Notes: generated by a model from the sequence alone, not told the origin. 64,000 bases of DNA from Gammaproteobacteria bacterium (GCA_004297165.1 SCUJ01000005.1:62001-126000), one strand, 5' to 3'. Shown: positions 27,707 through 36,451, counted from the stretch's first letter. Made by a program: numbers and translations.

Positions 27707-27948
27707 GGTGCCCCTCGAACAAGCAACCCCTCACGAAATTCGATCGCGCCGATGAGAAACAGCAGATCAAGCGCAAGCACGAATCCGTCATAGCGCAGGG
27801 GCGACGAGGCCTTATGGTCGGCGGTAGCGCGCGGCAACTGCTCCCACAAGGCCGACACGGTGAGTGGATGTGACAGGTGCCGCAGGATCGCGGCCCCGAC
27901 AGTCAGCAGGGCACGGTCCTGGGGTAGGTGTTTGGAAGGGAGAATCAT
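27703..27948 (-). CDS. ABC-three-component system middle component (MC6-like)
   Basis: 81 residues. MILPSKHLPQDRALLTVGAA starts it, then VSALWEQL and DGFVLALDLLFLIGAIEFRE with a final GLLVR. This small winged-helix-like pattern, ending in an LDLLFxLGAI helix, is that of ABC-3C middle components of the MC6 type. It overlaps both neighbours by 4 bases (ATGA at 27945-27948 and 27703-27706), which fits 1:1:1 production of a complex. Confidence 0.8.
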   Translation of the reverse strand: MILPSKHLPQDRALLTVGAAILRHLSHPLTVSALWEQLPRATADHKASSPLRYDGFVLALDLLFLIGAIEFREGLLVRGAP

Positions 27949-28847
27949 CGTGCGGTGCTCCGTGGTTCTTCAAAGATGTCGCAGCGCTCGAAGTAGTACG
28001 CGATGATGGTCACCACCGCCAACTCGTGTTCCGGTGACCCGCGATCCTTGCCGCCAGCCCACGACTGGAGTTCGGCAAAGATCTGGTTCGGGCTATGGCC
28101 TCCGCGCAACCGCTGATACTCGGTCTTGAAGGCCTCCGCCAATCGTTCCCCGAGCGTTTCGTCATGCCATCGGTTCAGAAAGTCGGCGACCAACGGCGAC
28201 TTGACCATGCCTTCCTTGAGCAACTGCGCCACTGCCTCGGACAAGGCATTTGCCTCGATCTTTCCAGCTGGCACGTCCTTCACATCGGTCATTGGAGGCG
28301 CGGGGAGCCCAGCGATCCTCTTCAGTACGACCTTCAAGTCACCGAAACCTAAATTGATCTTGGTTGCATCCGTTAGGGCAGGTCCGAACCATGACGCTTT
28401 GTCGTCTGCGGTGAGCTTTCGGAAGATCAGCCGAAGTTCCTCCAGACACCATGGCTGCAACCGAATTCCAGAGTTTGCCTCCTCAAAATCGAGTAACAGC
28501 TTCTGAACATGTGGCGGCAGCCCATCCGTCGCGTTATGAACGAACGTCCAAATGTCGAAATGCTTGCTCCAATACTCCCGGGCACCCGCGAAGTCCTCGG
28601 TGATCTTCTTCGTCGCCTTGGCAGCGTCCATCTCGTTGGGCGCATAGACCTGGAACAGCCGGCGCTCCGACTTGAGAAATCCGTCATTCTTGCGGTCGCC
28701 CTGATTGCCCCACGGACGGCACGCCATGAAGTCGGCCTTGTAGGCGAATCCCATCAGCCGCTCGAAGAAGGTTTGGAAGGCATCGCCCTTGGCGCGAAGG
28801 AATTCAATTTCGAACTGCTGTTCGTAGTAGGCATCCTGCAGATTCAT
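27945..28847 (-). CDS. ABC-three-component system effector with nuclease-like N-domain
   Basis: 300 residues from ATG 28847, which overlaps the hsdMS stop by 4 bases. The N-domain (residues ~1-140) holds GDRKNDGFLKSERRLFQVYA, resembling the GDxGNDG...Q-x-YAP core of restriction-endonuclease-like effectors of ABC-3C systems; the acidic and basic residues look placed for metal-dependent cleavage. The C-terminal part (DVPAGKIEANALSEAVAQLL; DFLNRWHDETLGERLAEAFK) should be the CTD that docks on the ATPase and middle component. A ParB- or signalling-type effector is less likely. Nuclease activity is inferred. Confidence 0.78.
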   Translation of the reverse strand: MNLQDAYYEQQFEIEFLRAKGDAFQTFFERLMGFAYKADFMACRPWGNQGDRKNDGFLKSERRLFQVYAPNEMDAAKATKKITEDFAGAREYWSKHFDIWTFVHNATDGLPPHVQKLLLDFEEANSGIRLQPWCLEELRLIFRKLTADDKASWFGPALTDATKINLGFGDLKVVLKRIAGLPAPPMTDVKDVPAGKIEANALSEAVAQLLKEGMVKSPLVADFLNRWHDETLGERLAEAFKTEYQRLRGGHSPNQIFAELQSWAGGKDRGSPEHELAVVTIIAYYFERCDIFEEPRSTAR

Positions 28848-30862
28848 ATGTCGGTCTCCTTCGACAAGGCTCCATTCTCGCCCCAAACGCGGGCCAGTGT
28901 AGCTTCGATCTTCCTTTCGAAGCGGGCGATAACGGCGCGGGCACCGTCGATGACTTTCTGGTAGCCCTCGATCTCGGTCACGAGTTCCTTTTGTACGTCC
29001 AGCGGAGGGAGGGGGATTTCGACATCTCCAACTTGCTGTAGCGAGATGTTGTACTGCGCGACGCCCGCCTTTACGGATTCAATGTGCGCGCGTACTCGTG
29101 GAGATCGAAGCAGTTGCGATAAATATATCGGAGAGATCAACTCCTGTTTTAATCGGATGACTGCTAAGGCTTGATTTGTGTTTGCAGGCAGCAAGGAAGA
29201 ATCTACAACCGCAGATCGACCCATTGCACCAGCGATTGAGAACAAGACATCGCCCGCCGCTAGCTGCGAACGTGCAAGAGCGGCGTGCGCTTCATTTGAT
29301 ATGTGAGCGACTTTCGACGCGATTATCGTTCCGTCCCCTGCTACCGACTCGATTTTGATGAAGTTAACCCCGGAATCCTCAAAGTTAAAACCTGCTGTCG
29401 TAGGTGTAGTTCCCTTGGTAATCACGTTGCTGACGTCACGGATCAAGGTGTGCGGAAACTCCGAGTTTGATACGACGCTTTTCTGATACCGCTCCCCGCT
29501 CAAGTTGTAATCACCATTGCCGGCGATGCGGCTCTTTTCGACGATGAGGACGTTGCGGATTTGTGATTGTTGATTTTGGATTTCGGATTTAGGGTCGGGT
29601 AGCCAGTGTTTCAGGAATGCGGCGGCGGCGGGGAGATCGTTCTTGTCGATTGCGCGGCGCTGGGCGCCGAGGCCGAAGCCGTCGTTTTCGATCTTGATGA
29701 AGGCGATGCTGTTGGTGCGTTTCGCGAGCGACTTGTCGAGGATGAGTATCGAGGTCTTCACGCCGGAATAGGGATTGAACATGCCGGCCGGCAGAGAGAC
29801 GACGGCAACGAGATATTCCTCGACCAGCATCTTGCGCAGTTGTTTGTAGGCGGTCTGACTCTGGAAGATGACACCTTCGGGCACAATGATTCCGGCGCGG
29901 CCGTTCGGCGTCAGGTGCTCGGCCATATAATCGACGAACAGCACTTCACTGCGTTTGCTCTGCACCGAAAACCGGTTGTGCGGTTTGATGCCGCCTTTCG
30001 GCGACATGAACGGCGGATTGGCGAGGATAACGTCCGCGTATTCGTTCCAGTGATCCTGGCTGGTGAGGCAATCATATTCGTGGATATGCGGGTCGGCGAA
30101 ACCGTGCAGGTACAGGTTCACCAGAGACAGGCGCACCATGTCGGGGGAGATGTCGTAGCCCTTGAAATTCTGCGCGAGTCGGCCGCGTTCATCGGGAGTC
30201 AAAAGATCTCCCGGCATGATTCCCTCACCCCCGGCCCCTCTCCCGGTGGTAGAGGGGAGTGAAGAATTGGCCTTGAGGATGTGCTTGTAAGATGAGATCA
30301 GGAACCCCGCAGTGCCGCACGCCGGATCGAGCACGGTCTCGTGCTTCTTCGGGTCGATCACGGCAACGATGAAATCGATGATGTGGCGCGGCGTGCGGAA
30401 TTGACCGGCGTCGCCCTGGCTGCCGAGCACCGAGAGCAGGTATTCGAAGGCGTCGCCGAGTCGCTCGGAGTGGTCGTATTCGAATTCGTCGATGATCTTC
30501 AGGAAGGCGCGCAGGGTTTCAGGGTCGCGATACGGTAGATAGGCGTTCTTGAAGATGTCGCGAAAGAGCGGCGGGATGCCGGGGTTCTCCGGCATCCGGG
30601 TGATGGCTTCGGCGTAGAGGTTCAGCGTCTCGTGACCGCCGAGGCCGGAGCGCATCAGTTTCGCCCAACCGTAGCCCGCGAAATCTTCGGCGAAGAACCG
30701 GCGCTTGCCGCCCAGTTCCTCACTCTCCGCGTCCATGTCATCCATGAACTTGTAGATCAGCGCGATGGTGATCTGCTCGACCTGGCTTTTCGGGTCCGGC
30801 ACCTTGCCAACGAGGATGTCGCGGGCGGTGTCGATGCGGCGTTTGGTTGCGGTATCGAGCAC
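28844..30862 (-). CDS. Type I restriction-modification HsdM-HsdS fusion (single TRD)
   Basis: 672 residues starting at GTG 30862. Residues 1-~430 are an N6-adenine methyltransferase: N-helical domain, ALGDAF-like RLGDAFEYLLSVLGSQGDAG, motif I VLDPACGTAGFLISSYKHI (~175) and motif IV ANPPF (~280). Residues ~445-672 form one target-recognition domain plus a coiled coil (IPLPPLDVQKELVTEIEGYQ). Usual HsdS has two TRDs, so two copies would recognise a palindromic or paired half-site. It starts 3 bases after the KilA-N stop. Two pieces of dispersed repeat are translated in-frame within it. Confidence 0.92.
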   Translation of the reverse strand: MLDTATKRRIDTARDILVGKVPDPKSQVEQITIALIYKFMDDMDAESEELGGKRRFFAEDFAGYGWAKLMRSGLGGHETLNLYAEAITRMPENPGIPPLFRDIFKNAYLPYRDPETLRAFLKIIDEFEYDHSERLGDAFEYLLSVLGSQGDAGQFRTPRHIIDFIVAVIDPKKHETVLDPACGTAGFLISSYKHILKANSSLPSTTGRGAGGEGIMPGDLLTPDERGRLAQNFKGYDISPDMVRLSLVNLYLHGFADPHIHEYDCLTSQDHWNEYADVILANPPFMSPKGGIKPHNRFSVQSKRSEVLFVDYMAEHLTPNGRAGIIVPEGVIFQSQTAYKQLRKMLVEEYLVAVVSLPAGMFNPYSGVKTSILILDKSLAKRTNSIAFIKIENDGFGLGAQRRAIDKNDLPAAAAFLKHWLPDPKSEIQNQQSQIRNVLIVEKSRIAGNGDYNLSGERYQKSVVSNSEFPHTLIRDVSNVITKGTTPTTAGFNFEDSGVNFIKIESVAGDGTIIASKVAHISNEAHAALARSQLAAGDVLFSIAGAMGRSAVVDSSLLPANTNQALAVIRLKQELISPIYLSQLLRSPRVRAHIESVKAGVAQYNISLQQVGDVEIPLPPLDVQKELVTEIEGYQKVIDGARAVIARFERKIEATLARVWGENGALSKETDI
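29555..29593. repeat. Repeat fragment inside hsdMS, A/T-rich decamer type
   Basis: On the gene strand it reads as serial ATCCGAAATC/CCAAAATC-like units, translated as PKSEIQNQQSQIRN (residues ~424-436). Such units are common between genes as dispersed repeats. The piece lies between the methyltransferase part and the TRD and keeps the frame. Confidence 0.6.
30222..30261. repeat. Repeat fragment inside hsdMS, CCCTCACCCCCGGCCCCTCT type
   Basis: This is the same family as the intergenic element at 35279-35326 (CCCTCTCCCCTTGCCCCTCC). It is translated as SSLPSTTGRGAGGEG at residues ~200-213, just after the motif I region and before TPDERGRLAQNF. It keeps the frame and looks inserted, since other HsdM proteins have a short loop here. 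Confidence 0.65.
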
Positions 30863-30865
30863 GGA

Positions 30866-31699
30866 CTATCCCTTGAGTTGCTTCATTGATGACGCGGAGA
30901 CGAGCACTCGCATCTGGCGGATGGCCATCTCGTTCAGGCGTTTGAGGCGGTCTCCCTGCGACAGCCCCATGTGGATGAGTTCGGCATTCATGCCCTCGAT
31001 ATTAGCAAGCACCAGGAGTTGTTCAACAGTGGCATAGTCACGCTCATTACCTTTTTTATCTGGATTCGCATCCCGCCATTCCCGCGCTGTATGCCCGAAC
31101 AGAGCGACATTCAGGAGATCCGCTTCTGTGGCGTAGGTCATGGCTGCCTGGGTGGGAGTGACCTGCGGGGGAATGAGGTGTGACTGAATGGCATCAGTAT
31201 GAATGCGATAGTTGAGCTTCGAAATGGCTCGGTTCAGGTTCCATGAAAGCGATAGTCGGCTGTTTTCATCCTCCTTGAGCCGCTGGAATTCCTTGATTAG
31301 AAAGAGCTTGAATTCGACCGATATCCAGGTTGCGAATTCAAAGGCGATGTCCTTGTGAGCGAAAGTGCCGCCGTAACGTCCCGGCTTGGACAGGATTCCG
31401 GTAGCGCCGGTTTTCTCGATCCATTGCCGGGGGGTTAAGGCAAAACTGTTCAGGCCGGCGCCCTTTCTAAACCCGTCGAATTCGACGGGATTAAAATCGG
31501 GATTGTTGAGGCTCTCCCAGATGCCGAGGAATTCAATCGTGTTACGGTTGCGGAGCCAGTTGCGGATCAGGTCATCCGTAAGCTTCGGGTTTTTGTGGCG
31601 GGCGATATCCGTTAATGAAATATAATCCTGCTTTCCGAATTCGAGGACTGTAATGTCGGTTCCTTTAACGCTGACTTTGGTTTTACGGGTCTTGTCCAT
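30866..31699 (-). CDS. KilA-N domain protein within the R-M operon
   Basis: 277 residues. An N-terminal KilA-N domain, a DNA-binding fold also found in phage proteins, is visible: GKQDYISLTDIARHKNP, LIRNWLRNRNTIEFLGIWES and TPRQWIEKTGATGILSKPGR with YGGTFAHKDIAFEFATWISV. The C-terminal part has a helical LFGHTAREWRDANPD...NIEGMNAELI segment. It sits 9 bases after hsdR and 3 before hsdMS. KilA-N genes are sometimes placed in type I loci, but the role is unknown; it may regulate the operon or target the complex. Confidence 0.85.
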   Translation of the reverse strand: MDKTRKTKVSVKGTDITVLEFGKQDYISLTDIARHKNPKLTDDLIRNWLRNRNTIEFLGIWESLNNPDFNPVEFDGFRKGAGLNSFALTPRQWIEKTGATGILSKPGRYGGTFAHKDIAFEFATWISVEFKLFLIKEFQRLKEDENSRLSLSWNLNRAISKLNYRIHTDAIQSHLIPPQVTPTQAAMTYATEADLLNVALFGHTAREWRDANPDKKGNERDYATVEQLLVLANIEGMNAELIHMGLSQGDRLKRLNEMAIRQMRVLVSASSMKQLKG

Positions 31700-31708
31700 G
31701 GGTCCCTC

Positions 31709-34312
31709 CTAGGCGGCGAACTGGTTGAGTGAAACATAATCCTTGACGTATTCCGGTATCGACTTGCGGTATTCCTCAGGCACGTCCTTGAAGTCGCGCA
31801 AGGTCAACTCCGGGGTAGTCGCCAGACCCGTAAACTGGCGGCTATCGATGATGTCCCGCACCCGTCTGCTGTTGAGATAAGCCTTGAAGTAATGCTTGAT
31901 GGCAGGAATTGCCCGGGCCTGATCCGGCTTGCGGTCGGCGACGAACTTGGCAAACTCCTCTTCCAGCAGTTCATCCTTCGATTTGAAGCGCGGAATGAGG
32001 CCGAAGACCTTCTCCAGGATCTCACGCAATGTGATACGCCGGTCCACGGCGGCGGCACTGCGCAGCTTCTCGAGGTTGTAGTATTCCTCCGGTTTATCGA
32101 ACACCTCGCGGTTCACGTAATCGATGACCCGATCCCACTGGCCGGCCTCGACGGCTTGGACGATGACCGGATCCTCCCGGACGGTCTCTTCGAAGCGCCC
32201 GAAGAACATCCGGTCAATCTTCATCCCTTCGGCGCCAATGGCTTCTTCCTTGATACCCGCAAGAATGTCCGCCCCAAGGTGCTCGTAGATACCGCCCACT
32301 AGCACCGGACCAGCGCCCTCGCCTCCATTGCCATCTTTTCCCCGACGCAAGGGGAGTTTCAGCATCTCGTCGTAGTTGAAATGCTCCTCGAAATATTCAC
32401 AGGTGGCGAAAAAGTCAAACAGCTTGAATGTGGTCTTGCCTGGCCGGGTCACCCCACCCTTGATCGCCTCATCGAAGAGCTGCTCCAGAAAGTCATGCTT
32501 GCGCGTTCCGCGGCCCTTGATCTGAATGAAATCCGTGGGCGAAAAAATCGGCCTGAAGAGGCCGAGGTTGAGGATATCCGTGCAGTCATAACCAGTGGTC
32601 ATCATGCCGACGGTTACGCAGACCCGCGTCTTGCTGGTCTTGTAGGCTGGGATGAAGTTACCCGAGCCGTGCAGCTTGTTATTGGCGAAGTTGATCGTGA
32701 ACTGCTGTGCGTCCGGCACCAATGAGGTGACCTGTATGGCGAAATCGGATTGGTACTTGCCGGGAAACATGCGGTCGGCTATCTGGTTGAAAATCTGCGC
32801 GAGCTTCGCAGCGTGATTCTGGCTGACCGCGAAGACGATCGATTTACCGATTTCGCCGCTCACGGGATCGCGCAGCGCGTTCTCAAGGAACGTCTTGCAG
32901 AAGAGCAGATTGGTGCTCTCGGAGAAAAACTTTTTCTCAAACTCCCGTTGCTTGTACGTCTCCTCTTGATTTTCCCCGGTATCATCCGCGAAGGAGACGA
33001 TGAAACCATCTTCAGAAAGCAACTCAGTAGTAACTTCGGTCCGGGCATCAACTACCGTCGGGTTAACGAGGTGTCCGTCCTTTACGCCATCCAGAAGGGA
33101 GTAGCGGGAGGTAGGTTCGCCGCTTTCGCAGCCGAAGGTGCGGTAGGTGTCGAGCAGCAGGCGACGCTCGGCTTCGCGGGGGTCGCGCTTCGTGGGTTTA
33201 TCCTTGTCGAATCGGCGCAGGTAGTCGCGCGGCGTGGCCGTCAGGCCGAGTTTGTAACCGACAAAATAGTCGAAGACCGCCCGTGCATTACCGCCAATCG
33301 AGCGGTGCGCCTCGTCGGAGATTACGAGATCGAAGTCAGTCGGCGAAAACAACCGCTGGTACTTGTTGTTGAAGAGGAGTGACTGCACGGTGGTCACGAT
33401 GATCTCGGCCCGCCGCCAGTCGTCCCGGTTTTCCTTGTAGACGACGGTTTTGTAGTCGGCGGCAAGCGAAAGTAGCGGCGAGTCCGCCTTACGACCCGCC
33501 TGCTCCTCCAGTTCCAGACGATCCACGAGAAACAGCACGCGTTGGGCATTGCCTGTGCGCAGAAAAAGCTTGATGACGGCCGCAGCGGTAAGCGTCTTGC
33601 CGGTGCCGGTGGCCATCTCGAATAAGAAGCGATCCTTGCCTGCGGCGACGGCGGCTTGCAGGCTGCGTATGGCCTGCAGTTGGTAATCCCGGAGAAAACG
33701 CAGCTTGTTGGTCTGGATGTAAACCGGGCGCTCCGTCTCGTTCCGCCAACCGGCCTCGGATTGGTAGCCTGGCCGCTGGCTGAGCACGATGTAATCTCTG
33801 TCGACTGGCTCTGCGATCAGTCGCTGCGGGTCCGGCGTGACTTTCCGATAGGCGCTGACAGAGTCCGGTGCCGGGAAGGCTGTAATGATATATGGGTTAC
33901 CGCGTTCCAGATCCCAGAAATAATGCAGGTTGCCATTGGAAAGGATGACGAAGCGGCAATTCTGGGAGCGGGCGTACTTGCGAGCCTGTTCTTTCGCAGT
34001 GAGCGGGTTTTTGTCTTCGGCCTTGGCCTCGAGGACGATGAACGGAAATCCCTTGGCGTCGAGCAACAGGAAATCGATGAAACCCTTGCCCACTTTCTCA
34101 AAGTTTGCGCCGAATGCGTCCAGGTCGGCGGACTTTATGGTGACTCCGGGTTCGAGACAGATGTTCGCGGGCTTGTTGTCTTCCGGAAAGAATCGCCAAC
34201 CCGCCGTTTCCAGCAGTCTGTTGATCTTGATGCGGGCCGTGGCTTCCTTCGCGGGCACTCGGATCTCCTCGTTCGGGTCGTGGCCTTGGGGTTGCGCGGG
34301 GGCAATAGCCAT
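31709..34312 (-). CDS. hsdR: Type I restriction enzyme HsdR (EcoEI-like)
   Basis: 867 residues. An N-terminal PD-(D/E)xK-type nuclease domain is marked by GFIDFLLLDAKGFPFIVLEA followed by KAEDK (~77-100). The helicase follows: Walker A FEMATGTGKTLTAA (~230), DEAH as VISDEAHRSIGG (~330), motif VI-type GRGTRKH. The C-terminal segment resembles the EcoEI R carboxy-terminal domain (FPxYLKxL-like region). It translocates and cuts DNA together with the M-S protein. The first gene of the six-gene operon, it starts at ATG 34312, divergent from fkbM; the shared 141-base gap should hold both promoters. Confidence 0.93.
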   Translation of the reverse strand: MAIAPAQPQGHDPNEEIRVPAKEATARIKINRLLETAGWRFFPEDNKPANICLEPGVTIKSADLDAFGANFEKVGKGFIDFLLLDAKGFPFIVLEAKAEDKNPLTAKEQARKYARSQNCRFVILSNGNLHYFWDLERGNPYIITAFPAPDSVSAYRKVTPDPQRLIAEPVDRDYIVLSQRPGYQSEAGWRNETERPVYIQTNKLRFLRDYQLQAIRSLQAAVAAGKDRFLFEMATGTGKTLTAAAVIKLFLRTGNAQRVLFLVDRLELEEQAGRKADSPLLSLAADYKTVVYKENRDDWRRAEIIVTTVQSLLFNNKYQRLFSPTDFDLVISDEAHRSIGGNARAVFDYFVGYKLGLTATPRDYLRRFDKDKPTKRDPREAERRLLLDTYRTFGCESGEPTSRYSLLDGVKDGHLVNPTVVDARTEVTTELLSEDGFIVSFADDTGENQEETYKQREFEKKFFSESTNLLFCKTFLENALRDPVSGEIGKSIVFAVSQNHAAKLAQIFNQIADRMFPGKYQSDFAIQVTSLVPDAQQFTINFANNKLHGSGNFIPAYKTSKTRVCVTVGMMTTGYDCTDILNLGLFRPIFSPTDFIQIKGRGTRKHDFLEQLFDEAIKGGVTRPGKTTFKLFDFFATCEYFEEHFNYDEMLKLPLRRGKDGNGGEGAGPVLVGGIYEHLGADILAGIKEEAIGAEGMKIDRMFFGRFEETVREDPVIVQAVEAGQWDRVIDYVNREVFDKPEEYYNLEKLRSAAAVDRRITLREILEKVFGLIPRFKSKDELLEEEFAKFVADRKPDQARAIPAIKHYFKAYLNSRRVRDIIDSRQFTGLATTPELTLRDFKDVPEEYRKSIPEYVKDYVSLNQFAA

Positions 34313-34453
34313 TTGTATTTTGAGGCGATTCTACCCCGCAGGATCACGCTTTGCTATACGCGAGGGAATTATTTCAGGGTATTATCAGCCCCGAATAACC
34401 CCACGTGCAGGCACATAATAAATCGCTTTGTATTATTCAGATACGATACGTTC

Positions 34454-35215
34454 ATGGATAGCAATACCGCCCCCTGGTCCCCGCCCTACACTCTTGAGGA
34501 ACGGCTCAAATACGCCTTGATCCCGGCGGGGCTTTACATCCACCACCGGGTACGCAAGGAGTTGCGGCGGGGAGAGCCGGAGCTTCATCTGCTTCCCTTC
34601 CTCGCCGATCGCCGGAAGATTAGTCTCGATATCGGGGCGAACAAGGGCGTTTACGCCTGGATGCTTGCGCGCTGCTCGCATGAGGTCCATGCCTTCGAAC
34701 CCAATCCGAAGCTGTTCCGGATCCTGCAACGTATCAATGGTCCGAAGCTGCATGTCTCGCCTGTCGCCTTGTCCAACATTTCCGATAAGGCCATGCTGCG
34801 GATCCCCGGCAATGCGCAACGCGGCTATTCGAACCAGGGGAGCAGCCTGAGCGCGGTCAAGGTCTCCGGGGAGCACGGGGAGGTTGAGGTGGAAACAAAG
34901 CGTCTGGATGATCTCGACCTTGGCGACATTGGATTTATAAAGATTGACGTGGAGGGTTTCGAGCAGGCGGTCCTCGAGGGCGCAGTGGAGACCCTGCGGC
35001 GCTGCCGGCCCAACCTGCTCATCGAGATGGAGGAGCGGCATACCCACAAGCCGATCGAGGAATCCCTCGACTACATTAAACGGCTGGGTTACGAAGGCTT
35101 ATTTCTGCGCAATGGGGAACTCGTCTCAATCTCGCGCTTCGATCCGGCGGGGATGCATCGGGAGTGTGTCGATCGGCCGGGGTACGTCTTCAACTTCATC
35201 TTTCTGCCTGACTAA
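34454..35215 (+). CDS. FkbM family methyltransferase
   Basis: 253 residues from ATG 34454. It has SLDIGANKGVYAWMLARCSH (SAM motif I), VHAFEPNPKLFRILQR and the FkbM signature LDDLDLGDIGFIKIDVEGFE with LRRCRPNLLIEME. FkbM proteins methylate hydroxyls of sugars or macrolides; here a polysaccharide is more likely. It is alone, so the substrate cannot be inferred. The reading frame is open further upstream, but that part lies over hsdR. Confidence 0.9.
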   Translation: MDSNTAPWSPPYTLEERLKYALIPAGLYIHHRVRKELRRGEPELHLLPFLADRRKISLDIGANKGVYAWMLARCSHEVHAFEPNPKLFRILQRINGPKLHVSPVALSNISDKAMLRIPGNAQRGYSNQGSSLSAVKVSGEHGEVEVETKRLDDLDLGDIGFIKIDVEGFEQAVLEGAVETLRRCRPNLLIEMEERHTHKPIEESLDYIKRLGYEGLFLRNGELVSISRFDPAGMHRECVDRPGYVFNFIFLPD

Positions 35216-35278
35216 AGCAAGATTGTTAAGTTCTCAATTTCCCAAATAAGAGAGCAAATACAAAACACGATTATTTTT

Positions 35279-35326
35279 TCTGCCCCCTCTCCCCTTGCCC
35301 CTCCCCCGCGAGAGGGGGAGGGGGAT
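35279..35326. repeat. REP-like element, family D (CCCTCTCCCCTTGCCCCTCC)
   Basis: CCCCCTCTCC... and GGGGGAGGGGG arms around CGCGAGA. It is the same family as the piece inside hsdMS at 30222-30261. It occupies part of the 260-base gap between fkbM and moxR; no gene is visible there. Confidence 0.65.
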
Positions 35327-35475
35327 CCACCTCTACCATCAGTGAAAGTAATTCCACGGGAGTTGCAGGGGCCGGGACATCCCAATAGAATTTCCCGGTC
35401 AAATCCAGGCGCAATTCCCGGGACTCCGGGATCCCTATCACTCAACACACCGTCATCCGACAGGAACACAACAAG

Positions 35476-36330
35476 ATGTCAAATACGAGATTCACCGGCA
35501 CCGCCACCTACGTCGCCACCGAGGACCTGATGACCGCGGTCAATGCCGCCGTCACCGTGGGCCGTCCGCTCCTGATCAAGGGCGAGCCCGGCACCGGCAA
35601 GACCCTGCTCGCCGCCGAGGTCGCCGCCGCCCTGAACAAGCCCCTGATCGAATGGCATATCAAGTCCACCACCAAGGCGAGGCAAGGTCTGTATGAGTAC
35701 GATGCCGTCTCCCGTCTGCGCGATTCCCAGCTCGGCGATGGCCGGGTGAAGGACATCGCGAATTACATCATCCACGGCAAACTCTGGGAGGCCTTCGAGA
35801 ACGAGCAACAGGCCGTGCTGCTCATCGACGAGATCGACAAGGCTGATATCGAATTCCCCAACGACCTCCTGCAGGAACTGGACCGGATGGAGTTCTATGT
35901 CTATGAAACGCGGGAACTGATCCGCGCCAGACACCGTCCCGTGGTGATCATCACCAGCAACAACGAGAAAGAGCTGCCTGATGCCTTTCTCCGGCGCTGT
36001 TTCTTCCATTACATCCAGTTCCCTGATCACGAGACGATGACCCGGATCGTCAATGTGCATCATCCCGAGATCAAAAAGCGCCTCCTGGCCGAGGCCCTGG
36101 AGACCTTCTTTAACGTTCGCGAGGTGCCGGGCTTGAAGAAGAAACCCTCCACCTCGGAACTGCTGGACTGGATCAAGCTCCTGCTGGCCGAGGACATCTC
36201 GCCCGAAGATTTGCGCGAGGAGAATCAAAAGAAGGTGTTGCCCAAACTCTACGGCGCGCTGCTGAAGAACGAGCAGGATGTGCATCTCTTCGAGAAACTG
36301 CTGTTCATGAACCGCGGCGGACGGCACTGA
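35476..36330 (+). CDS. MoxR-type AAA ATPase
   Basis: 284 residues. Walker A is IKGEPGTGKTLLAAEVAAAL, Walker B AVLLIDEIDKADIEFPNDLL, sensor 1 VVIITSNNEKELPDAFLRRC and a lid with KKPSTSELLDWIKLLLAED. This is the MoxR/CoxD class that works with a VWA partner to mature or insert metal into enzymes. The partner VWA gene lies downstream, separated by a 78-base paired REP element. A second MoxR of a different subfamily is at 55281-56249. Confidence 0.92.
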   Translation: MSNTRFTGTATYVATEDLMTAVNAAVTVGRPLLIKGEPGTGKTLLAAEVAAALNKPLIEWHIKSTTKARQGLYEYDAVSRLRDSQLGDGRVKDIANYIIHGKLWEAFENEQQAVLLIDEIDKADIEFPNDLLQELDRMEFYVYETRELIRARHRPVVIITSNNEKELPDAFLRRCFFHYIQFPDHETMTRIVNVHHPEIKKRLLAEALETFFNVREVPGLKKKPSTSELLDWIKLLLAEDISPEDLREENQKKVLPKLYGALLKNEQDVHLFEKLLFMNRGGRH

Positions 36331-36373
36331 ATATATGACCCGGATTCCAGAGCCCGGCATGCCGGTACCTAAC

Positions 36374-36451
36374 GTAGGGTGGGCAGGTTTCTCATGCCCA
36401 CGCGGGCATGTGGATCCGACAGCGTGGGCACCAACGGCGTGCCCACCCTAC
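36374..36451. repeat. Paired REP-like element (BIME), family A
   Basis: Two hairpins in head-to-head layout: GTGGGCA/TGCCCAC arms around GGTTTCTCA and the same arms around CCAACGGCG. Outer arms GTAGGGTGGGCA (36374) and TGCCCACCCTAC (36440) also pair. It lies between the moxR and VWA genes, which seem to be one operon, and may affect processing of that mRNA. Confidence 0.8.

Noticed and set aside
33656-34453. Long N-terminal extension of the FkbM methyltransferase
   Set aside because: It is the shadow of hsdR on the other strand and the family starts near 34454.
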